In this document: positions 53,188 to 64,000 of the stretch, piece after piece
Layout: each line of letters starts with the position of its first letter
How positions within the stretch are numbered: position 1 is the stretch's first letter
Assembly (NCBI GenBank): GCA_019752335.1
Contig: JAIEMJ010000036.1
Span: 62,001-126,000 of the forward strand
Length of the DNA: 64,000 nt
Direction of reading: 5' to 3'
Origin: Bryobacteraceae bacterium
Lineage (GTDB): Bacteria > Acidobacteriota > Terriglobia > Bryobacterales > Bryobacteraceae
Position numbers and translations under genes: made by a program
The notes under the pieces: generated by a model
Seen by the model: only the letters and a program-made list of their open reading frames with translations
Told to the model about the DNA's origin: nothing
Databases searched by the model: none

Positions 53188-55397
53188 GACTCGCCGCCGC
53201 GGTCCTGGCTGGTTGCGTCAGCCTCTGGGCGCAGGGGGACGTGGCGGCCGTTTTGCAAAAGAACTGCCTGGGTTGCCATGGCGCGGCCGCGATGTCGGGG
53301 CTTGATCTCCGTTCCCGCGAAGGCATGCTGAAGGGCGGCACGCGTGGCCCGGCGGTGCTTCCTGGGCAAGCCAAAGATAGCTTGCTGTATGCCCTTGTGT
53401 CCGGCGCCAAGAAGCCCGCGATGCCTCCGGCGGGCTTGCTGAAGCCGGAGGAGGTCGCCGCGATTGAACGCTGGATCAATGCCGGCGCTCCCGAACTTAC
53501 TCTGTCCCCGGCGCCCAAGTACTGGGCTTTCGTGCCGCCGGTGCATCGGAACTACGAGGGCAATGCCATTGACCAGTTTTTTCCTTCGGCCAAGATGGCC
53601 GATGCGCGCACGTTAGTGCGGCGGGCTTATTTGGACCTACTCGGCTTGCCGCCCACTCCGGCGCAGGTGGAGGAGTTCGTGCGGAATCCAGACTGGCCGA
53701 AGTTAGTCGACCGGTTACTCGCCTCGCCGCATTACGGCGAGCGCTGGGCGCGGCACTGGCTGGACCTGGTTCGCTATGCTGATTCAGCGGGATATGAGTT
53801 TGACCGGGACCGTCCTACCGCTTGGCGTTTTCGCGACTACGTGGTGAATTCTCTCAACGCTGATAAGCCTTACGATCAGTTTATTCGGGAGCAACTTGCC
53901 GGCGACGAAAGCGCCAATCCGGGACCCGAACAATTCATTGCCACCGGTTATTTGCGGCATGGTCCGGAAGCCAACATCCGGACGGACCAAACTCGTCTGG
54001 ATGAGTTGGATGACTTGATTGCGACCACCAGCGGCGCCTTTCTGGGGCTCACGGTCGGCTGCGCGCGTTGCCACGACCATAAGTTCGATCCTATCCCGCA
54101 GAAAGATTATTTCAAGTTACAGGCGGTTTTCTACAATACGGAGTACGCCAGTCATCCGCTGACGGATGCGGCGGCGATTGCCGCCAACGTCGCGGAGAAT
54201 AAGCGAATCGATCAATTACAGAAACCGGCTAAGCAGGCCTTGCTCGACTTTATGAAGCCGACGCGTGACCGCTTGACGGAGGCCAAGCGTGCCAGCTTGC
54301 CCGAGTACATGCAACTCGCCGTCCGCACGCCCGCCGCGCAGCGCACCGAAGGCCAGGCGCTGAACGCGAAGCAGGTAGAAGTAACGCTCAAGACCTCGGA
54401 CGAGGACGTGATCAAGCAGTTTTCGGCGGAGGAAAAAGCACGCCACAAGGAGTTAGTCGCGGCGGTGGAGGCTTTCGACAAGCTGCGTCCGCCGGATTAC
54501 CCGGCGGCCTTGGGCATCAAGAATGGGAAGAAGTATTCGCCCGATCATCAGCCGGGTGTACTCAGTGCGCCCGCCTTACCCGCCCCCAGTTTCGGACCAG
54601 ATCATCTCCGCACGACGCTGGCCAACTGGATCGCTTCCCCTGAGAATCCGCTCACCGCGCGGGTGATGGTAAACCGGATCTTCCTGCAGCATTTCGGCGA
54701 GGCCTTCGTCGATACGCCGAGTAACTTCGGCAAGAGCGGCAGCGGAGTGAAGAAGCAGGAGTTACTCGACTGGCTGGCGACAGAGTTTATGCGGAGTGGC
54801 TGGAGCTTGAAAAGTCTCCACCGTCTAATTCTGACTTCCCGCTACTACCAAAGCCAACTCCGCCCCCGCCGCCTGGAAGCGGAGATTGTCCGTGATTCCA
54901 TTCTGGCCACGGCTGGCACCCTGGACCGCACGATGGGCGGCTCCGGGGTGCATCCGTTCATTGACCCTACCCTTTGGCAAGGGAGTTCCGGGCGTAAGTG
55001 GCCCGGTAAGTCCGACGAGGATCCCAGCACGTGGCGGCGCGGCATCTATGTGTTTACCAAGCGCACGATTCCGGTGCCCATGATGGAGGTCTATGACAAG
55101 CCGGATACGGTGGCTTCGTGCGCGCGCCGCAACCGGTCCACCACTTCGATTCAGGCTTTGATAATGATGAATGGCTCCTTCGTCGATGTGCAGTCGCGAA
55201 AGTTCGCGGAGCGGTTGTCGCGCGAGGCGGCCACGCCGGAGGAGCAGGTGAAGCTAGGTTTCGCGCTCGCGCTCGGCCGGTCGCCGACGGCGAAGGAGAC
55301 CAGCGCGGCACTGAGCTTTCTCCAAAGTAATTCCACGGGTCTGGTGGACTTCTGCCAGACGCTTTTCAATCTGAACGAATTCGCTTACATCCCTTAA
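53184..55397 (+). CDS. PSD1 and planctomycete-type cytochrome c domain protein (DUF1549/DUF1553)
   Basis: A 737-residue exported protein. After the signal peptide (MRLAAAVLAGCVSLWAQG) a cytochrome c domain carries the haem motif CLGCH at about residues 28-32, with the probable Met ligand in KPAMPPAGLL near 78. Then comes DUF1549/PSCyt2 (LVRRAYLDLLGLPPTPAQVE, then HYGERWARHWLDLVRYADS and GCARCHDHKFDPIPQKDYF) and DUF1553/PSD1 (VNRIFLQHFGEAFVDTPSNF through RNRSTTSIQALIMMNG). The second CARCH could hold another haem. Such proteins are paired with DUF1501 genes and are thought to act in periplasmic redox chemistry on carbohydrates, though this is unproven. It overlaps the isomerase gene by 4 bases and precedes DUF1501 by 4. 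Confidence 0.9.
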   Translation: MRLAAAVLAGCVSLWAQGDVAAVLQKNCLGCHGAAAMSGLDLRSREGMLKGGTRGPAVLPGQAKDSLLYALVSGAKKPAMPPAGLLKPEEVAAIERWINAGAPELTLSPAPKYWAFVPPVHRNYEGNAIDQFFPSAKMADARTLVRRAYLDLLGLPPTPAQVEEFVRNPDWPKLVDRLLASPHYGERWARHWLDLVRYADSAGYEFDRDRPTAWRFRDYVVNSLNADKPYDQFIREQLAGDESANPGPEQFIATGYLRHGPEANIRTDQTRLDELDDLIATTSGAFLGLTVGCARCHDHKFDPIPQKDYFKLQAVFYNTEYASHPLTDAAAIAANVAENKRIDQLQKPAKQALLDFMKPTRDRLTEAKRASLPEYMQLAVRTPAAQRTEGQALNAKQVEVTLKTSDEDVIKQFSAEEKARHKELVAAVEAFDKLRPPDYPAALGIKNGKKYSPDHQPGVLSAPALPAPSFGPDHLRTTLANWIASPENPLTARVMVNRIFLQHFGEAFVDTPSNFGKSGSGVKKQELLDWLATEFMRSGWSLKSLHRLILTSRYYQSQLRPRRLEAEIVRDSILATAGTLDRTMGGSGVHPFIDPTLWQGSSGRKWPGKSDEDPSTWRRGIYVFTKRTIPVPMMEVYDKPDTVASCARRNRSTTSIQALIMMNGSFVDVQSRKFAERLSREAATPEEQVKLGFALALGRSPTAKETSAALSFLQSNSTGLVDFCQTLFNLNEFAYIP

Positions 55398-55401
55398 ACT
55401 T

Positions 55402-56786
<1,385 letters not shown>

Positions 56787-56790
<4 letters not shown>

Positions 56791-58784
56791 GGCCGCCGCG
56801 AGAGTAAGTTGGCGAAGAGGCGGTAAGCGCCAGGGACCCCCGCGGGCAGTTGCCGGTACCAGGCGTAGGCGCAGTAAATATACAGGCCCTTGCCGTGCTT
56901 CGCCTCCAGCCAACCGCCCTCCTGCGGCGCTTGCCCCGTGTCATGCGTTTCTAACAACGGCACGTATTCCTGGCTCCACGTCATCCAGAATTTAGAGCCA
57001 CGTTGCTCGGTCCAGCCGTTGAAGTCGGACAGGGTGATGGCGTTGGGCACGCGGAAGACCGGGTGATTTGGCTGCAGGATCCGAACTGGCGAGTTCTCCT
57101 CGCTTACCTCTTCGGTCCGTTGCGTCATGGTGTAGGGATAGGGGCCGTAGTTTTGGTCGAATTCGGGTGTGTTGTACTGTACGATCAGCGTGCCGCCTAG
57201 GGCGGCGAAGTCCAGCAGCCGGCGATTGTGCTGCTTCACGTCTTCGTGCGCGGCATAGGCGCGGATACCAAGCAGGATCGTCGTGAAGCGCGATAGGTCG
57301 CCGGTGGCCACGTCCTCCGGGCTGAGCAGTTCTACGGGTACGCCCAACTGGCGGATCGCCGATGGGACGTCGTCGCCGGTGCCCATCACGTAACCCACGC
57401 GGAGGCCCGGGGCGACCTTGACGTCCACCACGCGCACGACGTGCCGGGCCGGTTTGCGCAGGTACGTGGTCCGCAGTCCAGGCGCGGTGATGGGGCGCAC
57501 TTCGGTGGAGTAAGTCTTGTCCGCGATCGTCGCGACGGCTTCCAGTGGATAGTCCGCGGCTTTGGCCACGGCGACGGTGTAAGGCAGGCGAAGCTCCTCG
57601 CCTTCGCGCGTCAAGCGAAAGTCGCGATCCGGTTGACCTGTGACGCGCAAGCGTCCGGCGATGGCCTCTTTCGAGAAGCTGCGTAGGACGACGGCGATCT
57701 GCGCGGACGCCCGTCCCGCGGGCACCACGCTCACCTCGCTGTCGAAGGCGACCGAGAGCGGCGCGTGCGGCGTTTCGGACTTCTGCGCCGGGCGCCAGGT
57801 GCCTTGAGCACGGCCACGCAGTTCGGCGATCTTCAGTTCCAGGTGATGGTCCTGCGTCCGCAAGGCGATGGCCAGCGCGCGCTCCAGGGCGGGGAGCATG
57901 GGCTTCGGATCTTCGAGCCGCAGCAGGCGGCCGACGTCGCGGAGGGCGGCCTGTAGCTCGATCGGTGGCTCGGCCTCGCGGCCCAAGCGTTCGAAGAAGC
58001 TCTCTTCCTTGCTCGCCGGGCCGACATGGCTGCCTTCCAGCTTGTAGTAACGGGGGCGCCGCATCAAGGGCGAATTCAGCATGCGGTCCATGCCTTGGGA
58101 GCGATGCTGGCGATAGCCTTCCAGGCCGATCTCAGCGTAAGTGCGCCCCAGCACGGCGTCGTAGGTGTCCACGGGGGGCTGAATCGTCCAGGCGTCGGAC
58201 TCGTTCCAGTTGCCCGTATACAGCTTGCTGGGCCGCCATTGGCCGGGCGCGGCGAACAGCGCCTTGGCGATCTCGCCGGAGGCGGTGTGCTGGCCGTGAC
58301 CATCGCGCGCGGAGCCGTGGAAGCGGGACATGATGACCTGTGGCCGCACCTCGTCGCAGACGCGGCGGGCTTCGGCGAGGAGCTTGGCCTGATCCCAGAC
58401 GCGCCACGTTTCGGCGACGTTCTTGGAGAAGCCAAAGTCGGTGAACGAGGTGTGGCGCACGCGCACGCCGTAGTATTGGGCCGCTTTTTCGAGCTCCAGT
58501 TCGCGCAACTTGCCGAGCGCCGCGAAGAAGTCGCCGGTGATGACGTTGGCGCCGCTTTCGCCCCGGGTGAGGGAGAGCAGGGTGACGTCCGCGCCCAGGC
58601 CACGGGCGAGGTAAGTGAGCGTGGCGGCGTCCTCGTCGTCGGGGTGCGCGGTGATGTAGAGGACGCGGGCCGTGGTCTGGGCACGCTTCCACGCTTGCCA
58701 TAGCCCAGGGGCGCCGAGGTCCTCGCTCAAGGGCTGCGCCGCCAGGGCGCTGGCCAGCACGGGCAGGGCAAATAGGGCTCTCAT
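56787..58784 (-). CDS. Secreted PIG-L family deacetylase
   Basis: A 665-residue protein with a signal peptide (MRALFALPVLASALAAQ) when started at the ATG at 58784; the longer frame adds 30 unlikely residues. The PIG-L/LmbE zinc motif YITAHPDDEDA is at about residues 45-55, followed by LLSLTRGESGANVI and HGQHTASGEIA (third ligand) near 157. The family removes N-acetyl groups from sugars. The C-terminal about 300 residues look like a beta-sandwich and a glutamine-amidotransferase-like domain (TTILLGIRAYAAHEDVKQHN, then GGTLIVQYNTPEF). A TAATCT box lies 7 bases before the start. It is much larger than the cytoplasmic BshB deacetylase, so I do not equate them. Confidence 0.85.
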
Positions 58785-58791
58785 GCCCTCC

Positions 58792-58797
58792 AGATTA
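58792..58797 (-). promoter_or_regulatory. Candidate -10 box of the PIG-L gene
   Basis: On the minus strand TAATCT ends 7 bases before the ATG at 58784; GGAGGG lies between. No good -35 box is found at 15-18 bases. The 189-base divergent gap to the next gene also holds TACAAT at 58870-58875 (plus strand). Confidence 0.25.
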
Positions 58798-58973
58798 AGG
58801 CAAAACGCGCCTTGTAACCAAAAATTAGCCGATGTGTCAAAACCAGACGCGTCAACTTTTTCGTAAACATACAATACATCGCTAGGCGTTGGGGCCGAAT
58901 CTGGAATAGAATTCTTTACACACGGTCTTTGGTAGTGTAGTAGGCAATCTGGTCGAAGGGAGTGGTTTCCATA

Positions 58974-61900
58974 ATGTTGTCCACTTGGCGATGGCTATTG
59001 TTGGGAGTTGGAGCGGGCGTCCTTTGCTTCGCCGCCAACGAAACGGTTTTGCGCGCGCGGCAGCTGGAAAAAACCGGCGACAGCGCGGCCGCGCGCGACT
59101 TGCTACGTCGCGCCGCGACGGCGAATGGCGCCTCCGCGGAAGACTTGACCGCGTGGGCCGAGTTCCTCGACCGCCGCCGTGACCCCGGCACACGCGCCGC
59201 CTATGACCGTGCCCTCGCCGCGGCTACGCCGCAAGAGAAGCCCCGCCTCGCGCGCCGTCTGCTCGTGCTGGACCTCCTCAACGAAGACGTGAAGGCTGCC
59301 GAGAATCACTTGGAGCTCTATCGCAAGGCTGGCTTGCAGGACCTGAAGCTGCCCGTCTATACCAAGCCCGAGGCTCCATGGCCGACGGTGGACATTCCTG
59401 GCCCGCTGCGCTCCTTCAACCGGATGGCCGCGCTTTCTCCCGAATTGCCCCCAGCGGACGTGATTGGCGCCATCGCCCGCAACGTGGTCACCAACGGCTA
59501 TCAGGCTGCCTCCAGCAACGAAGCGCTCGAACAGACCGAGTACCTGAAGCTCGTGGTGCGCTACCTGTCGCAAGCGCGCGAACTGGAGAAGCTCGCTGGC
59601 GCGGACAAGGCCATCCGGGTAGAAACCTGCGAGAGCCCGGTGACGGCGGAGTTGCTCAAGGTAGTCGGCTACCGGATGCGCGGCGGTTGCGGCAGCGACG
59701 TCGTGCTCGAAACCGTCAACGCCACGCGCGCGTTCCTCACCATCGACTCCGGCTTCCCGCTCTCTGACCTTGAAGTCGCGCTGCGCACCAACAAGCCCTT
59801 CGTCTACGACTATTCTCCCTCCAAGGTGCCCGTGCTCTATGGCCCCGAATACTGGCTCTCCTCGCGGGAGAAGAACGCCGAGAACAAGGCCTTCATCGAC
59901 CTTTTCCTCGAGGACCCCTCGCTCTGCCGCCTGTACCTGGGCCTCTCCAAGCTGGATCGCGAGACGGCCGAGGAACTCAAGAAGGCCATGCCCGCCAGCC
60001 GCATTCGCGCCTTCGCGCACGTGCTCGATTTTTACGGCGCTATGTTTCAGATCCGCAACGGCAAAGCAGTGGTTCCGGGCACGGCGGCCGCGTGGCAGGA
60101 GTTCACCGGCGTATCGCCGGACCAGGGCGCGCAGTTCTTTGAGAAGCTGATCGCGCGGGACGACGGTTGGCTGGCTTCTTACTTCGACGGCCTGATGCGC
60201 ATTCAAGGCACGCCCACCTATCCCTACCTGACGGACGCCGCGCGCATGAAGCGCTTCTACACGGCCATTCGCGGGCGCCTTACCAGTCCAGGCCCGGCCC
60301 GTCCCGTGTTCCGCGCGAACACCGACATGATGCTGTTGACGAACCGGCTGCGCTTAGAGCCGGACGGTAAGCCGCACGTGCCAGGCGGTGTCGCCGTCTG
60401 GCGGAACCTCTTCGTTACCCATCCCCACGGCAAGTACGACGGCAAGCTAACCAAGTCCGCCACCAGTTGGAAGGAGCCCGATGATGTGGTGGAGGCCCTG
60501 TTCGCGCTCTCGCGGAAGGCCGTGGAGAATGATCCGCTGAAGATGTTTATGATGCTCTCCGACGTCAACCGCCGTCGCACCACCCCGCTTTCCGCGGCCA
60601 TGGTGGAGCGCCTGCTGAAGGACTTTAAGGTCCTCTCGTCGCAGTTCCCGATCTTCGCCGAAGTTCCTGGCCTTTCCGAGAAGACGATGACGCAGTTTCT
60701 GGACGATGCCGCAGCCGTCAACCAGGTCCGCGACGTCAGCGCGAAGGCGGAGGATGCGGGCATGATGCAGTCCTTGGTGGGACTGTGGCAGATCTTCGCG
60801 CGCCAGAATCTGATCGCGCCGCAGAACGCGGACGCCGCCCTTTCCGAAGTCCTTACGGCCTTCGCTACCGTGAAGAATAGCCGTGATCTTTTCGATGCCG
60901 GCCGCGCGGGCGTGCAGGCTCTCTTCAAGGCCGCCGGCGTCGCCGGTGGTGACCCTCAGGAGCATATGCTCAACTTGATCGCCGGCCAACTGAAGGCCTC
61001 CGACGACGACGCGCACTACCTGGTGGTGGAAGACATGAAGCGCATCTTCGAAAGCCAACGGCTAATTTCGCTGAAGACGATCTTTGATCTCGCCGACAAC
61101 CTGCAAGCTGTTTCGAAGGGCGAGAAGATGAACACCGCGTTGGTGAACCGGCTTTCGGCGCGCATTCAGGAGACTCAGCCGCCGCGCTCCAGCCTCACCG
61201 GCGCCGAGAAGAACGCGATGGCCTTTGGCTATTGGGTGGATAAGCACATTGAGTCGCAGCGCAAGGTGAACTTCCGCCAAATCGTCGAGAAGTCGGCGAC
61301 GGATCCGGAACGACTGAAGGAGGCGCGGGGCCTGCTTGCGCAATTCCTGCGCGACACGCTCGTCGGCTTCAACTACATCCATTACGCCCCGCCCGGCGCG
61401 CAGATCCTGATGACGAATCCGCACTTCGTCCGTAGCCACGATTTCATTGGCATTCAGAGCTCGAACCAGACCTGGAAGCAGACGGAAGTCTTCGGCACCG
61501 GCTGGCCGTCGAGCGCCGGCGGACGGCTGGTGGGCTCGCTGGCCGGCTTGCCTTACGCCCTGGCCGAGAGCGAGCAGAACTTCCTGATTCCCACGCGCGA
61601 GCAGGCGCTCATCTGGGGCGACCTGGTGCCGCAGATGATCCTTAGCGCGAAGATCCCGCGCTTCTGGAACGTGAGCGCGGCACAGTTGCACTGGCTGGCC
61701 TTGCACATGCGCGCCGGCGAGAGTTTCGTCGCGGAAGCCGTGATTGACGAGAAGCGTCGCGAACAGGTCCTCTTCGCGCTGGAGCGCCAAGCCGCACCCG
61801 CCCGGGCTCGCGAAGTGGCCCAGTTGCTCTTCGGCGCGCAGGTTCGCTCGGCGATGGACCTGGTGACGCCGTCCGAACTCTTCGCCATCGCCCGGCACGT

Positions 61901-62342
61901 GGTCCGCACGGACACCGCCAGCGCCGATCCGATCGCCATGGAGATCCGCCGCATGACGGCGGAGTCGCCAGAGTCGGTGAGCTATCCGGCCATTTCGCGC
62001 GCCTTCGGTACGCCGAAGCCGACGCTCGCCGCTTCCTACACGCCGGAGCTACTCAACCTGCGCACGTTCCCTACGCTGATGGGGTATTCGAGCCGGATTC
62101 TGGCGGAGAGTTGGGAGTCCAGCAATCTCTTCTACGCCGCGCTGGCCGACGAAATGCAGTTGCCCCCGTCACAACTGAATGTGGTGATTCCGCAGTGGAC
62201 GCAGAAGACCGTGGAGCGCATTTTCGCGACGCACCTCGAAGATTGGCCGGCGCTGCTGCGGTCTCTCCGCCTGGTGGGCGATGACATCCGCGCGGATTGG
62301 CGAAAACAGGTGGCCGTCCAACAGAAGGCTGCCTTGCAGTAA
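58974..62342 (+). CDS. Large secreted protein of unknown function
   Basis: A 1122-residue protein that I do not recognise. I use the ATG at 58974 with GAAGGGAG about 11 bases upstream; it opens a signal peptide (STWRWLLLGVGAGVLCFA) ending before ANE. A GTG four codons earlier touches the ribosome site. The early part has a TPR-like stretch (ARQLEKTGDSAAARDLLRRA, then AEFLDRRRDPGTRAAYDRAL). The rest is long, mostly helical and rich in charged residues without repeats or known catalytic motifs; a Cys pair (VETCESPV and GGCGSDV) could form a disulfide. It is followed 13 bases later by the VWFA-related gene, and the pair is probably one unit. The domain content suggests a scaffold or peptide-handling role, which is inference. 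Confidence 0.65.
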   Translation: MLSTWRWLLLGVGAGVLCFAANETVLRARQLEKTGDSAAARDLLRRAATANGASAEDLTAWAEFLDRRRDPGTRAAYDRALAAATPQEKPRLARRLLVLDLLNEDVKAAENHLELYRKAGLQDLKLPVYTKPEAPWPTVDIPGPLRSFNRMAALSPELPPADVIGAIARNVVTNGYQAASSNEALEQTEYLKLVVRYLSQARELEKLAGADKAIRVETCESPVTAELLKVVGYRMRGGCGSDVVLETVNATRAFLTIDSGFPLSDLEVALRTNKPFVYDYSPSKVPVLYGPEYWLSSREKNAENKAFIDLFLEDPSLCRLYLGLSKLDRETAEELKKAMPASRIRAFAHVLDFYGAMFQIRNGKAVVPGTAAAWQEFTGVSPDQGAQFFEKLIARDDGWLASYFDGLMRIQGTPTYPYLTDAARMKRFYTAIRGRLTSPGPARPVFRANTDMMLLTNRLRLEPDGKPHVPGGVAVWRNLFVTHPHGKYDGKLTKSATSWKEPDDVVEALFALSRKAVENDPLKMFMMLSDVNRRRTTPLSAAMVERLLKDFKVLSSQFPIFAEVPGLSEKTMTQFLDDAAAVNQVRDVSAKAEDAGMMQSLVGLWQIFARQNLIAPQNADAALSEVLTAFATVKNSRDLFDAGRAGVQALFKAAGVAGGDPQEHMLNLIAGQLKASDDDAHYLVVEDMKRIFESQRLISLKTIFDLADNLQAVSKGEKMNTALVNRLSARIQETQPPRSSLTGAEKNAMAFGYWVDKHIESQRKVNFRQIVEKSATDPERLKEARGLLAQFLRDTLVGFNYIHYAPPGAQILMTNPHFVRSHDFIGIQSSNQTWKQTEVFGTGWPSSAGGRLVGSLAGLPYALAESEQNFLIPTREQALIWGDLVPQMILSAKIPRFWNVSAAQLHWLALHMRAGESFVAEAVIDEKRREQVLFALERQAAPARAREVAQLLFGAQVRSAMDLVTPSELFAIARHVVRTDTASADPIAMEIRRMTAESPESVSYPAISRAFGTPKPTLAASYTPELLNLRTFPTLMGYSSRILAESWESSNLFYAALADEMQLPPSQLNVVIPQWTQKTVERIFATHLEDWPALLRSLRLVGDDIRADWRKQVAVQQKAALQ

Positions 62343-62355
62343 GATCTTAAGATCT

Positions 62356-63375
62356 ATGGATACGACGAAAAACGAGAGGTCCTCACTAGTGAACCGCAGA
62401 CGCTTTCTCAATACCGCCGTAGTGACTTTGCCCGGCGCCGGGGGCTACCTGGCGTTTGGCCAACAGACCCCCACGTTTCGTGTCAAAGTTGACATGGTGG
62501 TGCTCAGCTTCACCGTGACTGACTCGAAGGGCAAGTACATCAACGGCCTGAAGTACACCGATTTCCGCGTCCTGGAAGACGGCATTCAGCAATCGATTTC
62601 GACGTTCGCCGAAGGCAACAAGACGCCCTTGCAGATCCTGGAAAACGGCCAAACCCGCCCGCTGGTGACGCAGGTGGATCCCGAAGCCAAGGCCGGCCCC
62701 GTGGATGCCTTCGTCGGCACCAACGTCTTCGTGCTCTTCGACACCAGCAACTACATGTACCGTGGTTTCGTCTACGCCTCGGACGCCATTGCCGACTTCG
62801 TCCGCGGCCTGGACCGGGCGGACTCAGTCGCCGTCTACACCTTCTCCCGCAACCTTACCCGGGCCGCCACCCTGACGCGCGACCGCAATGACGCCGTCGC
62901 TGGCTTGCGTAAAGCCGTCGCGGGCGACGACTCCGCGCTCTACAATGCCCTCTTGCTCGCTCTGCGCGACGCCGCCAAGGTGCCTGGCCGCAAAGTCGTC
63001 ATCGTCTTCTCGAACGGGCCGGACAACGGCTCCATGGTGGCGCCGGACGATGTCCGCGCCGTCGCCGAGGACGAAGGCATTCCCATTTACGTCATCTCGA
63101 CGAGCGACGTCAGCAAGGATGCCATCTCGAGCGCCGTCTTCCGCCGCCTCGCTACACGCACCGGGGGCAAGGCTTACTTCGCGAAAACGTGGCAGAGGCA
63201 GGTGGAAGCTTTCGAGAACATCCGCGAGGACCTCGGTAACTCCTACACCATGACCTACTACCCGAAGCCCAATCCCAACGAGGGCTTCCGCAAGATCGGC
63301 GTCGAGATCATGAACGACACCGCCAAGAAGATGCGCGTTCGCGCGCGCCCCGGTTACCGTCCGCGGACGTCGTAA
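62356..63375 (+). CDS. VWFA-related acidobacterial-type protein
   Basis: A 339-residue exported protein with a von Willebrand A domain of the kind frequent in acidobacteria (TIGR03436-like). A twin-arginine-type signal (NRRRFLNTAVVTLPGAGGY) follows 12 residues. The typical front TFRVKVDMVVLSFTVTDSKG leads to DFRVLEDGIQQSIS and then to the VWA core FVLFDTSNYMYRG near 132, KVVIVFSNGPDNGS near 212 and IPIYVISTSDVSKD near 240. The metal site reads DTSNY rather than the canonical DxSxS, so metal binding is uncertain. A GTG at 62389 with GAGAGG 9 bases upstream is an alternative start. Likely a periplasmic adhesion or assembly factor. Confidence 0.85.
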   Translation: MDTTKNERSSLVNRRRFLNTAVVTLPGAGGYLAFGQQTPTFRVKVDMVVLSFTVTDSKGKYINGLKYTDFRVLEDGIQQSISTFAEGNKTPLQILENGQTRPLVTQVDPEAKAGPVDAFVGTNVFVLFDTSNYMYRGFVYASDAIADFVRGLDRADSVAVYTFSRNLTRAATLTRDRNDAVAGLRKAVAGDDSALYNALLLALRDAAKVPGRKVVIVFSNGPDNGSMVAPDDVRAVAEDEGIPIYVISTSDVSKDAISSAVFRRLATRTGGKAYFAKTWQRQVEAFENIREDLGNSYTMTYYPKPNPNEGFRKIGVEIMNDTAKKMRVRARPGYRPRTS

Positions 63376-64000
63376 GTGTTGCGCCGGCGCGAGCTATTCA
63401 CCGGATCGCTGCTGGCAGCCGTTACATCATGCGCGCGTCCGGCCCGGCCGAACATTCTGCTCGTCATCGCGGATGACCAATCCTGGCGCGATGCTGGCGC
63501 CTATGGCGCCAAACATGTCGCCACGCCGGCTTTCGACCGCCTGGCCCGGGAAGGCGCGCTCTTCCTGAATTCCTTTTCGGCTTGTCCGTCCTGCACGCCC
63601 TCGCGCAGCGCGGTGCTAATGGGCCGCCACGTTTGGCAGCAGCAGGAGGCGGGAGTCCTCTATGGCACGATGCCCCCCGCGATTCCGCTCTATCCGCACT
63701 TACTCGCCGGCGCTGGTTACCATACCGGCTTTACGGGCAAGGGTTGGGCGCCCGGCGACTGGAAGGCGATGGGCGCGACACGCAATCCTTGCGGGAAAGA
63801 GTACAATTCCCGCAAGCATGCGCAGGCGGTGCGGCCGGGAATTGAGCCGGCTGACTATGCCGTGAATTTCGCCCAGTTCCTGGACGAAAAGCCCTCCGGG
63901 CAACCCTTCTGTTTCTGGCTCGGCTCGAAGGAACCGCATCGCATCTACGATGAAGGCAGCGGTATGCGATTGGGAAAGAAGCTGGTGGATGCGCAGGTTC
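63376..64000 (+). CDS. Sulfatase (partial, runs off the right edge)
   Basis: The first 208 codons of an arylsulfatase-family protein; the end lies beyond the window. The GTG start directly follows the VWFA stop codon. A lipoprotein-like or Tat signal (LRRRELFTGSLLAAVTSC) comes first; Cys19 could be lipidated. NILLVIADDQSWRDAGAYGA near residue 26-45 gives the metal-binding Asp pair, and the formylglycine motif CTPSR is at about residues 73-77. HLLAGAGYHTGFTGKGW near 113 is also typical. It would hydrolyse sulfate esters of carbohydrates or other organics after conversion of the Cys to formylglycine by an FGE or anaerobic maturase, neither seen here. It fits the carbohydrate theme of the right half of the window. 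Confidence 0.88.
   Translation, partial: MLRRRELFTGSLLAAVTSCARPARPNILLVIADDQSWRDAGAYGAKHVATPAFDRLAREGALFLNSFSACPSCTPSRSAVLMGRHVWQQQEAGVLYGTMPPAIPLYPHLLAGAGYHTGFTGKGWAPGDWKAMGATRNPCGKEYNSRKHAQAVRPGIEPADYAVNFAQFLDEKPSGQPFCFWLGSKEPHRIYDEGSGMRLGKKLVDAQV

Noticed and set aside
58830-58870. TTGACA- and TTGACG-like -35 boxes on the minus strand upstream of the PIG-L gene
   Set aside because: No -10 box of reasonable quality lies 16-18 bases downstream of either.
62342-62355. Perfect 14-base palindrome AGATCTTAAGATCT between the unknown gene and the VWFA gene
   Set aside because: Short, AT-rich and single; likely chance or at most a weak site, with no supporting context.

Overview
The window is a GC-rich bacterial chromosome segment that most resembles an acidobacterium of the Solibacter/Bryobacter group (Bryobacterales). 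I infer this from the gene families: two Oar-like TonB-dependent receptors with N-terminal carboxypeptidase-regulatory domains, two DUF1501 proteins, a PSD1/planctomycete-type cytochrome c protein, a VWFA-related protein of the acidobacterial type, a secreted PIG-L deacetylase and BshC. No sequence search was run. I see no rRNA, tRNA, CRISPR array, prophage or insertion sequence. The only mobile-element relative is one RAYT (REP-associated tyrosine transposase) gene at about 21.4-22.2 kb.

Layout. 0-4.4 kb: the tail of a GltD-like oxidoreductase, a metallo-beta-lactamase-fold hydrolase, a thioredoxin-like protein, a methyltransferase, an orphan histidine kinase and a glycosidase-like lipoprotein, closed by a strong hairpin. 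4.4-8.8 kb: a YegP-like protein, a secreted M14 peptidase, a small toxin-antitoxin-like pair and an unknown protein. 8.8-12.8 kb (minus): tilS, ftsH and a HAD phosphatase. 12.8-16.1 kb (plus): kdsC, an ACT-domain protein, a polysaccharide-export type ABC permease and a GAF-ANTAR regulator. 16.2-21.4 kb (minus): nusA and infB, with an unusual leader region upstream of nusA. 21.4-26 kb: the RAYT, an Hsp15-like S4 protein and a TonB receptor. 26-33.7 kb (minus): lptB, a membrane MutS-like ATPase, rpoN, hpf, rapZ and a REC-PAS-GGDEF-EAL protein. 33.9-43.4 kb (plus): an M16 peptidase and a complete Chp/Pil-type chemosensory operon with no CheR or CheB. 43.4-48.8 kb: DUF1501, a two-component system, bshC and an HpcH/HpaI aldolase. 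48.9-58.8 kb: a probable carbohydrate or glycan utilisation block (TonB receptor, sugar isomerase-like protein, cytochrome c/PSD1, DUF1501 and, on the other strand, a PIG-L deacetylase). 59-64 kb: a large secreted unknown protein, a VWFA-related protein and a sulfatase that runs off the right edge.

How the genes work together. The minus-strand lptB-rpoN-hpf-rapZ block is the widely conserved sigma-54 neighbourhood with ptsN missing and a membrane MutS-like ATPase inserted. The 35.3-43.4 kb operon encodes a receptor, two CheW-type couplers, a double-Hpt CheA with a receiver, and two response regulators, one carrying TPR and zinc-ribbon parts. The 49-58.8 kb genes have export signals and suggest uptake and periplasmic processing of a carbohydrate.

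The most notable non-coding signal is a TAnnnT hexamer placed 5-9 bases before the start codons of many first genes, usually with no Shine-Dalgarno sequence. This suggests widespread leaderless transcription.
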